From Homarus americanus (Eukaryota > Arthropoda > Malacostraca > Decapoda > Nephropidae), in the NCBI RefSeq assembly GCF_018991925.1, contig NW_024725520.1, positions 901,001-965,000 on the forward strand: a stretch of DNA of 64,000 nucleotides, given 5' to 3'. Below are positions 1-10,984 of this stretch, piece after piece. Positions within the stretch are counted from its first letter, which is position 1. Each line of letters opens with the position of its first letter. The notes under the pieces were generated by a model. The model was not told where the DNA came from. It saw only the letters and a list, made by a program, of their open reading frames with translations, and did no database searches. Position numbers and translations under genes: made by a program.

Positions 1-57
1 TACTGGGTTATAGCTGAAGACGTTTTACCTTACCTGTCTCTCCCTTCCCTGTAGCCA

Positions 58-645
58 CCTTCCTCTCCTACCCTCCTCACCCCCCCACTGGCATGCCCTC
101 CTCAACCTCCCCCACTAACCCATCACCCTCCTCACCTCCCCCACTAAGCTCATCACCCTCCTCACCCCTCCCCCACTAGCCCATCCACCCCTCCTCACCC
201 TCCCCCACTAGCTCATCACCCTCCTCACCCTCCCCTATTTATCACCCACTCTCCCCACCTCCCCCCACTAGCTCTTCCTCCTCACCCTCCCCACCAGCCC
301 TCCCCACCCCTCCTCCCTCCCCACTAGCCCATCACCCTCACCTCCCCCCTGGGCCATCCCCTCCTCAACCTCCCACCCCCCACTATTACATCACCCTCCT
401 CTCTCCCCTCCCTAGCCCATCCCACCCTCCTCACCTCCCCACTAGCCATCCCCTCCCTCACCCTCCCCCCACCCCAGCCCATCACCCCTCCTCCCCTCCC
501 CACTGTTATCTTCCCTCCTCCTGGCCCATCCACCCTCCTCCCTGCCCTCCCCCACTAGCCCATCACCTCCTCACCCTCCCCCCACTAGCCCATCACCCTC
601 CTCACCCTCCCCCCACTAGCCCATCACCCTCCTCTCACACTGGCC
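58..645. repeat. Degenerate C-rich minisatellite, about 28-30 bp
   Basis: Units of the type CCCCACTAGCCCATCACC plus CTCCTCACCCTC run for nearly 590 bases with many small indels. The minus-strand Gly-rich frame at 324-533 is its translation. Confidence 0.8.
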
Positions 646-725
646 CCCGGTCCCCCACGTGGGTTCAAGACTCTGAGATTAGGTTTGACAACGCTGACTG
701 TAGCAGGTGGAAGTGTGGGAGGGTG

Positions 726-870
726 TACATACATACATACATACATACATACATACATACATACATAGGTAGACACAAACAGACAGGTATACAGTAGGTA
801 GATAGATAAATAAATCGATAAATATATAGAGATAGACAGATAGATATATACACACACACACACACACACA
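726..870. repeat. Compound microsatellite: (CATA)n, GATA-like, (CA)n
   Basis: CATA units at 726-767, TAGATA/GATAAA units to about 851, then CA to 870. Minus-strand frames here are repeat translations. Confidence 0.9.
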
Positions 871-970
871 GATGGACTAAAAAATAAATTACCTTTATTA
901 TTGAAGCTGCTGATCTATAGTTGGGTCGTGTTCATGCCCAAGTTGGAATAGTGTTGGCGTATGGTCATAA

Positions 971-1325
971 ATTACTTCCCTCCATCCCTCCCTCCCTCCA
1001 TCCCTCCATCTAGCTTTCCCTCCCTCCCTCCCTCTTCCTGTTCCCCTAATCCACCTTTCCCTCTTCTTCAATCTTATTTTTTTCTATCTCTTCCTTTGTT
1101 ATATATCAGATTTATCGTATCTTTCCTTAATGACCAAGTGATTGTGGTGGTTGTGTTGTAGTGGGTGTTGTGGTTGTGTTGCGGTGGTGGTTGTGGTCGT
1201 GGTGTTTGTGGTGGTTATGTTGCGGTGGTGGTTGCTGTGGTGTGGTGGTTGCGGCTGTTGTGGTGGTGTTTGTGGTGTGGTGGTTGCGGCTGTTGTGGTG
1301 TTTGTGGTGTGGTTGTGGTGGCTGT
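971..1325. repeat. CCTCCCT tract and GTGGTTGTG-rich tract
   Basis: A CCCTCCCTCCAT run at about 971-1035 is followed, after 100 bases, by GTGGTGGTTGTGG-type repeats at 1136-1325. Frames in both strands are low complexity. Confidence 0.8.
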
Positions 1326-1383
1326 GTCAACAAAGTAAATGTTGTAACAATGACCACAACATAATGTACGGCCTGTAATGGTC

Positions 1384-1672
1384 TACCACGGTCTGTAGCT
1401 TCACCTGTAATTTACCTGTAGCTTCACTGGTAATTTGCCTGTAGCTTTACCTGTAATTTACCTGTAATTTGCCTGTAGCTTTACCTGTAATTTACCTGTA
1501 GCTTCACCTGTAATTTGTCTGTAGCTTCACCTGTAATCTACCTGTAGCTTCACCTGTAATTTACCTGTAGCTTCACCTGTAATTTACCTGTAGCTTTACC
1601 TGTAATCTACCTGTAGCTTCACCTGTAATTTGCCTGTAGCTTCACCTGTAATCTACCTGTAGTTTCACCTGT
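1384..1672. repeat. 23-bp tandem array, about 12 units
   Basis: The unit is CACCTGTAATTTACC plus TGTAGCTT with one or two changes per copy. Two units are shortened. The repeated ACCTGTA core occurs twice per unit. Confidence 0.9.
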
Positions 1673-2258
1673 ACTTACGTAATACAATATAACAACAGTT
1701 GTTACCTTAGCATTGTTCTTTGAAGGTGTCAAGTGTATTATTCTCAAGTGTATTGTGTATTGTTTGTATACAGGATACGTGTTTACCTCAGTGTATGTTG
1801 TTCTGTGTATATATTATGTGTTTGTGTTCGAGTATTTTCACGTGAGGATAGATTAGGTTAAGTTGGTTTTGCTTTGGTGAGTGTTGGGTTAAGTTAGGTC
1901 AAGTTAGGTTGGGTTGGGTTGGAATTAGGTTTGGTTTGGTTAGTCTTGGTTAGGTTAGCGTTAGGATGTGTTGGGTTAGGTTAGCTTAGTGTTAGTTTAG
2001 GTTAGCTTAGCTTAGCGTTAGTTTAGGTTAGGTTAGCTTAGTGTTAGTTTAGGTTAGGTTAGGTTTATATATATTTGCATTTATTTTTTTTACACGTAAT
2101 ACATGTTGCTCTCTTAAGTCTTTTATTACATGAATCAATATTATATTCTACACGTTATATAGTGTGGATGTTAACACTCCCGTACAGCGTTAATTATGTT
2201 GTCGAATGACCTGACGTTGTGTGATGACGTGTACTGAGGTGATGTTGTCAGTATTGGC
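1673..2258. repeat. AT-rich DNA and a diverged TTAGG-like tract
   Basis: 1673-1845 is unique AT-rich sequence. 1850-2070 is GGTTAGGTT-like with GTTAGTTTAGG and GTTAGCTTAG variants. 2071-2258 is unique. No gene was seen. Confidence 0.7.
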
Positions 2259-2516
2259 ATCACCTGAAGATTTGGCTCCCCAGCTTATTTCACATGAAGA
2301 TTAACTACCCTAACCTAACCTATCCTAACCTATCGCTAACTTAACCTAACATGAACTAACCTAACCTAACCTAACTTAACTTGAACTAACCTAACCTAAC
2401 CTAACCTATCGCTAACTTAACCTAACATGAACTAACCTAACCAAACTTAACATGAACTAACCTAATCTAACCTAACTTAACTTGAACTAACCTAACCTAA
2501 CCTAACCTAACGTATC
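2259..2516 (+). mobile_element. CACCTGAAGATTA-arm element, left arm plus CCTAA tract
   Basis: Begins ATCACCTGAAGATTTGGC, then CAGCTTATTTCACATGAAGA, then AACTACCCTAACC, running into about 200 bases of CCTAACC interrupted by TTGAACTAACC and ATCGCTAACTT. No right arm follows. Confidence 0.6.
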
Positions 2517-2729
2517 CTTTTAGTGTGTTATCTGATAGTGTTTCCTGCCCGCGTAGTTTGTAGGCCTCAGACGGACGTGGTTTAGATGAGAAGTTTGGTG
2601 TGTTCTCTCACACTGATGTTGACCATTCGTGAGGCCACTTGGTCTACAGGTCTTGGTTGGTCTGTCTTGTGTGAGCCTCAGTGTCGTGGTGGTGGTGACA
2701 ACTCTACGAATCTAATTTATTTAATACGA

Positions 2730-2730
<1 letters not shown>

Positions 2731-2774
<44 letters not shown>
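2731..2774. repeat. (ACT)n microsatellite
   Basis: About 15 ACT units. It encodes the poly-Tyr part of a spurious frame at 2586-2792. Confidence 0.95.
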
Positions 2775-2778
2775 GGAA

Positions 2779-2860
2779 CACCTGAAGATTAGACACACCA
2801 GCTTATTTCATCCTTTTGCTAACTTAACCTAACCTAACCTAACTTAACTCCCATAATCTA
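2779..2860 (+). mobile_element. CACCTGAAGATTA-arm element, left arm
   Basis: CACCTGAAGATTAGACACAC, then CAGCTTATTTCATCC, then GCTAACTTAACCTAACC. It starts directly after the (ACT)n tract. Single arm. Confidence 0.6.
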
Positions 2861-3101
2861 CCTTAACTATCACAGGTAACATAAGAGTGTTTAATCAGCA
2901 GAAGAAATAACCTTGGGGGGGGGGGGCGAATATTCATGTGATCCTTTAGTACCGTAAGAAATATTTAACCAACTTTTAACAAGTTTATTGTTTTCAAGCT
3001 TTTGTTACATTTAAGTTAACGTATACAAGCTTGAGCAGACTTAGATGTAGTTATAATTTGTTTTTCTGTTTTTTACTTTTTACGTTTTTTTTCCTTTTAC
3101 T

Positions 3102-3102
<1 letters not shown>
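2861..3102. other. Unique AT-rich DNA
   Basis: Contains a run of 12 G at about 2916-2927 and T-rich stretches before the LINE B tail. Nothing coding. Confidence 0.5.
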
Positions 3103-3154
<52 letters not shown>

Positions 3155-3466
3155 CGGTTTATTAGTAGAGTTGCAGCCGGTGGCTGAAAATATACAAACT
3201 TACATGAGATTTAGACATAATAATATGCGTTCAATACATTTACAGGGCTGTACAGTACATAAATCAGGAGTTGTTTATTATTTTAACAATAGATGGAATG
3301 GTGCTATTCTTATATCTATCAGTGCGGGCTCTTATGGGCTGAATTTTGTTGTAGTGGCGGACTGCGCGAGGTGGGCGGGGGACTGCCGGTGGCAGTAGGT
3401 GGCGATGACGAGGATAGTGCAGTAGTCCACTGCCAAATCCTGCTAGTGCGTGGTGGTGGAAATGGA
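3103..3466 (-). mobile_element. LINE family B, 3' end copy 1 with TTA-type tail
   Basis: The minus strand is open for at least 65 codons to a TGA at 3264-3266 and ends IQPIRARTDRYKNS, then IPSIVKIINNS. The form Y-K-N-S-x-x-P-x-I-V is usual for the last residues of non-LTR retrotransposon ORF2 proteins. A roughly 115-base 3' UTR and a (TAA)n tract at 3103-3150 follow, the latter reading as a TTA tail in the element's direction. The copy at 11784-12215 has the same frame and stop position. The plus-strand frames at 3171-3398 and 3293-3526 are shadows. Confidence 0.75.
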
Positions 3467-3694
3467 GGTGTTGCCTGTGTGCATGTTTACCAAGTATGTG
3501 TGTGTGTCGTCATGAGCTTAAGTTAAAGTACACAGGCAATGACATCAGCAAATGACGTCAGCACTTTTTGGTCAAACACCTTGGGGGCAGCTTAAGGTGT
3601 GTTGGAGGTAAATATTGGTCTTGTGAGGAGCTAAGACCTTTTGTAAACATCATGGTGAATCAGTGTTGTCTTAGCTGCGTCTTGTCCCGGGGAG

Positions 3695-4262
3695 AAAGTT
3701 GGGGTTGTGAGGGCCGGGTTGTGAGGAGGGCCGGGTTGTGAGGAGGGCCGGGTTGTGAGGAGGGCCGGGTTGTGAGGAGGGCCGGGTTGTGAGGAGGGGT
3801 TATGAGGAGGCAGGGTTGTGAGGAGGCCGGGGTTGTAGAGGAGGCGGGGTTGTGAGGAAGGGCCGGGTTGTGAGGGCAGGGGTTGTGAGGCTGGGTTGTG
3901 AGGGAGGCCAGGTTGTGAGAGGCAGGGGTTGTGAGGCAGGTTGTGAGGAGAGAGGCAGGGAACGAGGCGCCGGGTTGTGGTGGGCGCAGGTTGTGGAGGC
4001 AGGGGTTGTGAGGCAGGGGTTGTGGGGAGGGGCAGGGGTTGTGAGGGCGGGAAGGCCGGGGTTGTGAGGAGGGCCGGGTTTGTGGAGGCAGGGGAGGGTT
4101 GTGGGGGGTTGGGGGTTTGGGGAGCCTGGTTGTGAGGCCGGGTTGTGAGGAGCCGGGTTGAGGTTGTGAGGGCAGCTGGGAGGGTTGTGAGGGCAGGTTG
4201 AGGGCCGGGTTGTGAGGGCCGGGTTGGGGAAGCCAGGTTGTGGGGTTGTGCAGAAGGCCAGT
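3695..4262. repeat. G-rich minisatellite, about 19 bp
   Basis: Units GAGGAGGGCCGGGTTGT recur with length variation over about 570 bases. Runs of three or more G are frequent on the plus strand, so G-quadruplexes are possible. The 229-codon minus frame (HNP-rich) is its translation. Confidence 0.85.
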
Positions 4263-4602
4263 TAGAAGTTGGTGGGAGAACTGTTTTATTTTCTTGTATT
4301 TCCTGTTTTTATTTCTTTTTTCTCTTGTTTTTGTAGTTTTTTCCTCCATCGTCTTTATCCTTCGTTTATTTACTTACGGTGTTTATTTTTGCTTTCTCTT
4401 TTGGTTTATTACTTTTTAATTGTTTTTAATGTAAAAATGTTCAACAATATTCCCCAGTTAGTGTTTAATATAGTAGACTTCACTTAATATTACTTAATAA
4501 TATTTTAATCTATGTTCCTAACTGTAGGTTTTATGGGTCTGAATTTAGGAATTTCTAACTAACTTATCCAATCAATTTTCATTTGACTCTCCTTACGTCC
4601 TT
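4263..4602. other. AT-rich unique DNA
   Basis: T-rich sequence with no repeat structure or supported gene. Confidence 0.4.
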
Positions 4603-5476
4603 TAACTCATACCATTATCACCCTCATTTACCCCATTATCTATTATCTTTATCACCCATCATTACCTCCAGTATCCCTCATCCCCTATTATCACCATTAT
4701 CCCTCATTATCCGATATATCACCCTCATTACCTCAGTATCTTTTACCCATTATCACCCTCATTATCACGTTATACCCTCATTACCTCCAGTATCACCCAC
4801 TACCCCATTATCACCTCATTACCCCTCACCTCATTGCCCCATTATCACCCTCATTATCATTATCACCTCTTACCCCCATTATCACCCTCATTACCTGATT
4901 ATCACTCCATGACCCATTATCTTCTATCGCCCTCATTACACTCCAGTGTCACCCCCATCTCCTTGCCACCATTATCACACCTCATTACCCATTATCACCT
5001 CCATGACCCCATATCATCCTTATCCCCTCGTATTACATCGTGTCACTATCACCCCCATTACCCCATTATCCTACCTCATTTTCCCATTATCACCCTCATT
5101 ACCCCATTATCACCTCATTATCTTCCTCATTACCCTCATTATCACCCAATACCCATCATTATCACCCTCATTACCCATTATCACCCCCATTGCCCCATTA
5201 TCACCCTCATGCCCCATTATCCCCTCATTACCTTTCATTCACCCTGTACCATTATCACCCTCATTACCACCATTATCACCCTCGTGCCCTATTATCACCC
5301 TCATTACCCCCATTATCACCCTCATTCTGTTATCACCCTCATTCCTCCATTTACTCTTCATTACCCCATTATACTTACTCATTACCCCCATTCTCACCTT
5401 CATTATCCCATTATCATTATCACCCTATTATGCTCCATTATCATCACCCTCATTACCTCCCATTATGCCCCATAAC
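4603..5476. repeat. About 20-bp minisatellite, 870 bases
   Basis: Units CCCATTATCACCCTCATTA with C-number variation. All three plus frames are open for long stretches (up to 213 codons) because stops are absent from the unit, not because of coding. Confidence 0.9.
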
Positions 5477-5815
5477 AAGGGACTACAATAGGCCTGGCTG
5501 ATTTATAGTTTTCACCGTGGTAATATTCACCTTCGTTAATGGCGTTAATTTCTGCTACCTTTCAATGCATTCAGTTAACCGCCTCGATAATGTGTTAGTG
5601 TAGTGTAGTGTAGGGTAGTGCAGTGTAGTGTAATTGTAGTGTGGTGATCACTGGTATTTTAACACCCCCTAATCTTGTGTCATTTGATTACACTAACCTA
5701 ACCTAAATTCTTCATGTTTCTTACAATTCCACAAGTGTAAATTACAACTAGAATACCTGGTTTGATTATGATTGTAGATGTAATTATTATTTTCTTCTAT
5801 TTTTCGGTACATATC
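5477..5815. other. Unique DNA with a short GTGTAGTGTA run
   Basis: A pentamer-like GTGTA tract at about 5597-5645 and one CCTAACCTAA. No gene was seen. Confidence 0.4.
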
Positions 5816-6462
5816 CGCGTGTTTGTGGCAGCAGGCGAGGCAGTGGGTGGCTTGGTAGGTGTAGATGACGTGTTTGTGGCAGCAGGCGAGGCAGTGGGTG
5901 TAGCAGTAGGTGTAGATGACGTGTTGTGGCAGCAGGGAGGCAGTGGTTGTAGCAGTAAGTGTAGATGACGTGTTTGGCAGCAGAGCAGCATTGTTGTACA
6001 GGCAGAATGATGAATGGGTGTAGCAGCAGGAGAGGCAGTGTATTGCAGCGCGGTGGTTGTACCGGTAGATTGTAGATGGCGTGTTTGTGGCAGCAGGGAG
6101 GCAGTGGTTGTAGCAGTGGGTGTAGATGACGTGTTTGTGGCAGCAGGAGAGACAGTGGGTGTAGCAGTGGTTGTAGCAGTAGGTGTAGATGACGTGTTTT
6201 GTGGCAGGGGAGACAGTGGTTGTAGCAGTAGGTGTAGATGACGTGTTTGTGGCAGTGGGTGTATTCAGTTTAGCAGTGGTGCGTTAGATAGTCGCAGGCA
6301 GGCAGATTGGCTGTAGGTGTAGATGACGTGTTTGGATTGGCAGTGGTTGACGTGTTTGTGGCAGCAGGCGAGGCAGTGGGTGATGGCAGTAGGTGTAGAT
6401 GACGTGTTTGTGGCAGCAGGCGGGGCAGTGGGTGTAGCAGTGAGTGTAGATGATATGCCAGG
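5816..6462. repeat. 51-bp minisatellite
   Basis: The unit GTGTTTGTGGCAGCAGGCG, AGGCAGTGGGTGTAGCAG, TAGGTGTAGATGAC repeats about 12 times with indels. Because 51 is a multiple of three, frames reading VFVAAGEAVGVAV appear, but indels break them. Confidence 0.85.
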
Positions 6463-6640
6463 AAGGACGTTGGAGATGGTGTTGGTGTTGTGGACAATGG
6501 TGTTGTAAATGGTGGTGGTGTAGGTTGTGTTGGAATTGTAGATGGTGGTGGTGGTGTAGGTGTTGGTGGCATTGTAGGTGATGGGGGTGGTGTTGTAGGT
6601 GATGATGAATGGTGGTGGTGTATGTAAATGGAGGTGTTGT
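6463..6640. repeat. GTTGGTGGTG-rich tract
   Basis: Degenerate trinucleotide-like GTG/GTT/GAT repeats. Confidence 0.7.
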
Positions 6641-6972
6641 AAAGAGGGAATGTCCTCATCACCATTAATATATCCAGAATTTCCTTAACCATTAACAAAA
6701 CTAACTCAAACCCACCTCCATCAACTAGCAACCAAGTGACTAACTATACGAGGCTGGGGCATGTAAATACAACTTACCTGTGTTGTTTGTGGGTAATTAA
6801 ACCTTATTTACATATCTGGGCGACTCCGTGTATATTTGATTGCACCTTATAAGTAGAGGTGGGTGATTAGGTCTGTCTGGTGAGAGAGAGAAGAAGCTGT
6901 TGTGATGAAAGATTGTCTTGTGGTATATTGAGTTTATTGTTAACTGCTGAAGATGTTATTATTGTTGTTATG

Positions 6973-7038
<66 letters not shown>
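6973..7038. repeat. (ATT)n microsatellite
   Basis: About 21 uninterrupted ATT units. The flanks to 6641 and 7355 are unique and non-coding. Confidence 0.95.
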
Positions 7039-7355
7039 TCCTTGTTCTCTTTACCTTTACTCAAAATCCTACTAGCTGTGATAAAATTTGAGTAGTATCA
7101 GAAAAAATACACATTTGAAGGTCATCCTTGTCATATGTCAGGAGAGGAGTTATGACCTAAGGTTGTTAATGACAGGTACTTCACGTGGTACTTGTAAGCT
7201 TGAGACACTTGGAGATGGTGATGCTCCCTGGTGTATGTATATTAGTTGTGGGGGAGGCAGGGGAGGGTTTACTGTTCTTTGGTGCTTTAGGAAACGCACA
7301 CATTGGCTGGGAATAATTGGTTAAAAGCAGATTGGTTAATGTGATCTTTCAGTAA

Positions 7356-7630
7356 GTTTGTGTGGGAATGAGTCAGTCAAGTTTGTGAGTCAATGAGTAA
7401 GTGAGTCAAGGAGTGAGTGTGTTAGTTAGATAGTGAGTCAATGGGTGAGTGTGTCAGTCAGTCAGTGAGCCAAGGAGTGAGTGTGTCAGTCAGTCAGTCA
7501 GTCAGTTAGTGAGCCAATGAGTGAGTGAGTGTTAGTGAGCGAATGAGTGTAACAGTGAGTTAGTGAATCAGTCAGTGAGTGAATCAGTAAATGAGTTAGT
7601 GAATCAGTCAGTGAGTGAGCACTGAGTCAG
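7356..7630. repeat. Degenerate AGTC/AGTG tetranucleotide array
   Basis: GTGAGTCAATGAGTGAGTG and CAGTCAGTCAGT runs with no fixed higher unit. Confidence 0.85.
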
Positions 7631-7814
7631 GAAAAAAACAGTTTATCTCTATATTATTCGCCATATTTATTCTTGAGCGGGCAACACCTCTTGTACCCCG
7701 GGGTGACCGTCACTGTTGGCTTATACATGAATTCAGACATTTCCTGTAGTGGGCGTGGTGTAGTGTCGCCCCGTATGTGGGAACGACAATAACAGATATA
7801 TTGTGTCTTTGTGG

Positions 7815-7925
7815 TCACCTGATGATTAGACACCCTAACTATTTTTTTCCTTAAAATTTACCTCCCTAGCTAGATCTATCGCTAACCTAACACTAACCTA
7901 ACGTAATCTAACTGTAACCTGTAGA
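7815..7925 (+). mobile_element. CACCTGAAGATTA-arm element, decayed left arm
   Basis: TCACCTGATGATTAGACACC followed by a degraded middle, then CTATCGCTAACCTAACACTAACC. Single arm. Confidence 0.5.
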
Positions 7926-7959
7926 GGAAATACTGAGGTGTGTAGTCGCGCCCTCATCC

Positions 7960-8275
7960 ACCCTCCCTACTACAGGCTGGAGAGGGGTGTGGGAGGTGGG
8001 TGAGGAGGAAGGGTGTGAGAGAAGGGAAAGAGCCAGGGGAAGGAGGAAGCCAGGGAGGGGAAGAGCCAGGGAGGAGGAAGAGCCAGGGGAGGAGAAATGG
8101 AAAGAGCCAGGGAGGTGACAGGATGAGGAGGATGGAGAAAGGGTTAGAAAGAAGGATGAGTGAGGAGTGGGAGAGGAGAGACATGTAGGGAAAAGGGAAA
8201 AGTGAGGTGAGAGAGGAGGAGGAAAGAGGTGGGAGGAGGAGGTGAGAGAGGGGAGAGTGAAAGTAAGAGGTGTGA
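7960..8275. repeat. Polypurine tract with AGCCAGGGGAGGA units
   Basis: About 300 bases almost free of C and T apart from the CC in GAGCCAGGG. It is a mirror-prone R:Y tract. Confidence 0.8.
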
Positions 8276-8579
8276 TGAGTCATGAGCCAACATAACACCC
8301 GTCAATACACAAGATGGGACAGAGAGGTGGTCGAGCCTGACGTAACCCGAGATTATTTCAATAACCGTAACATATTATTATTAACCCCTTAAGAAATATA
8401 TATTAACTTGTCCATATACTCTTACCTGTTGTGTTCTTGTTATAACCTGACCTTGTGAGTTTTGGTAGGTCATTATTGGGATACATGGTCTTGTTGAATT
8501 GTTTTTCCTTAGTCTTGCTTTCAGTGTCTGACGCCAATTTAGTGATGTTGTTATTGTTGTGGGTCTTAAAAGTAAAACA

Positions 8580-8618
<39 letters not shown>

Positions 8619-8696
8619 GGCCCTGACCTCCACCTAACAGGCAAGGGGTCAATATTTCCTCTGAATTGAAGTTCAAAATTCCTGCCCTTTGTCGTG
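8276..8696. other. Unique DNA with a (CA)n microsatellite
   Basis: CA units at 8582-8614. The surrounding unique sequence has no recognised gene. Confidence 0.5.
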
Positions 8697-8950
8697 AAGA
8701 GTGGTGTGGCATTGTCTTGTGTGAGGTGAGAGGTGAGAGGGAAGTGGTGGGACATTGTCTTGAGGTGAGAGGAGGTGAGAGGGTGGGGGAGGTGGTGGGA
8801 CATTGTCTTGGTGAGGTGAGGAGGTGAGAGGTGGGAGGAGGTGGTGGGACATTGTCTTGTGGTGGTGGGAGGGTGAGAGGGAGTGATGGGACATTGTCTT
8901 GTGGTGGTGAGAGGTGAGAGGGAGGTGGGACATTGTCTTGTGAGGAGAGA
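8697..8950. repeat. About 40-bp minisatellite with GGGACATTGTCTTG
   Basis: Six units, each GACATTGTCTTG followed by GTGAGAGGTGAGAGG spacers of variable length. Confidence 0.85.
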
Positions 8951-9864
8951 CCTCATTGTCTCAGATATGGTGAGAAGGGTTTTAGGGCAGCCCTGGGTGG
9001 CTCCTCCGCCCGGTAGAGGAGGAGGCCTGGATCCTTTGTTCAGTATTGGTATCGTGTGGTGGAAGACTTTAATTTCCTATAGGCGTCTCAAGTATTTTTC
9101 TCCCCTTTCCCTCTCTTTCTCCCCTACTGAGGATCTAGGAGGAGAGGAGAGGAGGAGTCATAGAGCCACCCACACACTCCCTACAACAGAAACTGGATCA
9201 CATTTATATTAAGAAACACTTCAGATTATTTTTCATCATTTCATTATATCTTGTTTTGAATATTATTATTTTTTTTCATGGATATTAATGTTATAAGATA
9301 ATTATGTAGGTGTTGTTATTAGACAGATCATTTCTAGCAGTGTGTCACCTTATCGTGTGGTCGGTCTGTTCTTTGTTACTCGGTCGTGTCAACAACTAAG
9401 TGAATACATTCCTAAATTCCTTTGTTCCTTCACTTCAAGCAACACAATTTGTTTTACCTTATTACTGGATGCTCGTCGCCATGTCCTGTGATGTAATATT
9501 ACGAGTGTGATATAAAAAATAATTTCGACCTAAAAAAAAATTACTTTTCAATATCTAAGAATTATTTTCCAGGCAAGATGTGGGAAACGCTTATCTGGTT
9601 AAGTGATCTATTACCAAGTATCTTATTTGGAAGTTTCTTATCTTCAAAATACTGAATTACATTAGAGTATTTTTTTTCTCTCTTCAGTTTCGTGTTTGTA
9701 AAAGTCTGAGCCAAATAAATTTATCTGTCTGTCTGTCTGTCTGTCTGGTAATTATATTTAATCGCCTAATTAAGCGGTGAACAGAATGGGGGTTGTGACG
9801 GTGTTGGTGCCAGCGAGGGTCAGTCACTGTTTGTTTGTCTTTACATTTAAGGCTCACATACGCT
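8951..9864. other. Unique DNA with (GTCT)n
   Basis: AT-rich from 9200 on. GTCT units lie at 9723-9748. No supported gene. Confidence 0.5.
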
Positions 9865-9865
9865 C

Positions 9866-10042
9866 TAGGTAATTTGATTGGTCGAGACGAGTACCTGCAC
9901 ACACGTTTTACCTGATGTGATTGGTCAAAGTGGGTATACACACTCCAACTGATTTGATTGGTCGAGGAGTACCGGTCCGCTCTGTAGCTAATCTGATTGG
10001 TCGAGAGGAGTTCCGGTCTATAGCTAATCTGATTGGTCGGAA
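9866..10042. repeat. Five-unit array carrying inverted CCAAT boxes
   Basis: Units of 36-43 bp share AATCTGATTGGTCGAG and AGGAGTACCGGTC. ATTGG occurs at 9877, 9920, 9957, 9996 and 10032, so each unit has a CCAAT box on the minus strand. Confidence 0.8.
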
Positions 10043-10084
10043 GATATTGATGAAGAGTATTTTTGTGTATGGTGGACGGGAAGA

Positions 10085-10150
10085 ATCACTGAAGATTAGC
10101 ACCCTCAGTTTATTTCATGATAAGTAAACTTCCTAACCTAACTAACCTCA
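10085..10150 (+). mobile_element. CACCTGAAGATTA-arm element, decayed left arm
   Basis: ATCACTGAAGATTAGCACCC, CAGTTTATTTCATGATAAG, then CCTAACCTAACTAACC. It directly follows the CCAAT-type array at 9870-10040. Confidence 0.5.
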
Positions 10151-10545
10151 AGGTAGTGTTGGCGTGTTTAATGAGGTGATCCGAGTGTCAGGGCAGATGA
10201 AGTTGTACATACAGCACTGGGAAGCGTCGCGAAGGTTAATGGGAACTTGATGCTAATTAGGAACAGGGCGCGGCGGCAAACTTTGATATGAAAGTGGCTC
10301 ACCTGCCTAGAAGTTTTAAGCTAGGACGTTCATTCAAAAATACAGATCAGACTCCATACACCACCTGCCACCCGTCAGCCACCCCATCCCTGCCCACCTG
10401 TCCCACCCCACCGTCCAGCCCACACCTCACAACTTGTCCTCAGATTGTCTGGCGTAGCCAAGGAGTTTGTTGGTCGAGATGTGTTTTATTTTCTTCCTCT
10501 TAAAAGTTTAATTTGTATCATGGAAAATTAGAATGGTGGGGGAGA
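10151..10545. other. Unique DNA
   Basis: No repeat structure or convincing frame. Confidence 0.4.
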
Positions 10546-10950
10546 AGTGGGTGGGGAAAATTAGAGATAGGTGGGGAGAGATAGGTGGGGGAAAGGAGAT
10601 AGGTGGGGGAAGATGAGAGATAGGTGGGGAAGATGAGAGATAGTTGGAAAGGAGAGAAATGGAAAATTAGAGATAGGTGGGGGAGGAGAGATAGGTGGGG
10701 GAGAATTAAGTGGTGGGAGAAGGAGAGATAGGTGGGGAAAGGAGATAGGTGGGGAGAGATGAGAATGGGTGGGAAGATGAGATAGTTGGGGAGAAAGGAG
10801 AGATAGGTGGGGAGATGGAGGATGGGTGGGGAAGATGAGAGATGGGTGGGGAAGATGAAGGGATAGGTGGGGGAGAGATGAGAATAGGTGGGGAAGATGA
10901 AGAGATAGGTGAGGGTGGGGAGAGTGAGAGGGTGGAGATGGGTGGGACAT
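10546..10950. repeat. AGATAGGTGGGGAAGATGAG minisatellite
   Basis: About 20-bp purine-rich units, heavily indel-modified. The minus frame (HLSLHLPHL) is its translation. Confidence 0.85.
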
Positions 10951-10984
10951 ATTATTCAGGATCATCGATATAGAACGCATGTTT

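Noticed and set aside
2300..2516. Chromosome end or true telomere
   Set aside because: CCTAA units are short, interrupted and bounded by element arms, with unique DNA on both sides.
3660..4349. 229-codon minus-strand frame rich in HNP
   Set aside because: Entirely inside the G-rich minisatellite; composition follows the repeat and there are no splice or domain signs.
4583..5501. Three long overlapping plus-strand frames up to 213 codons
   Set aside because: All three frames are open because the 20-bp repeat unit lacks stops; three simultaneous frames argue against coding.
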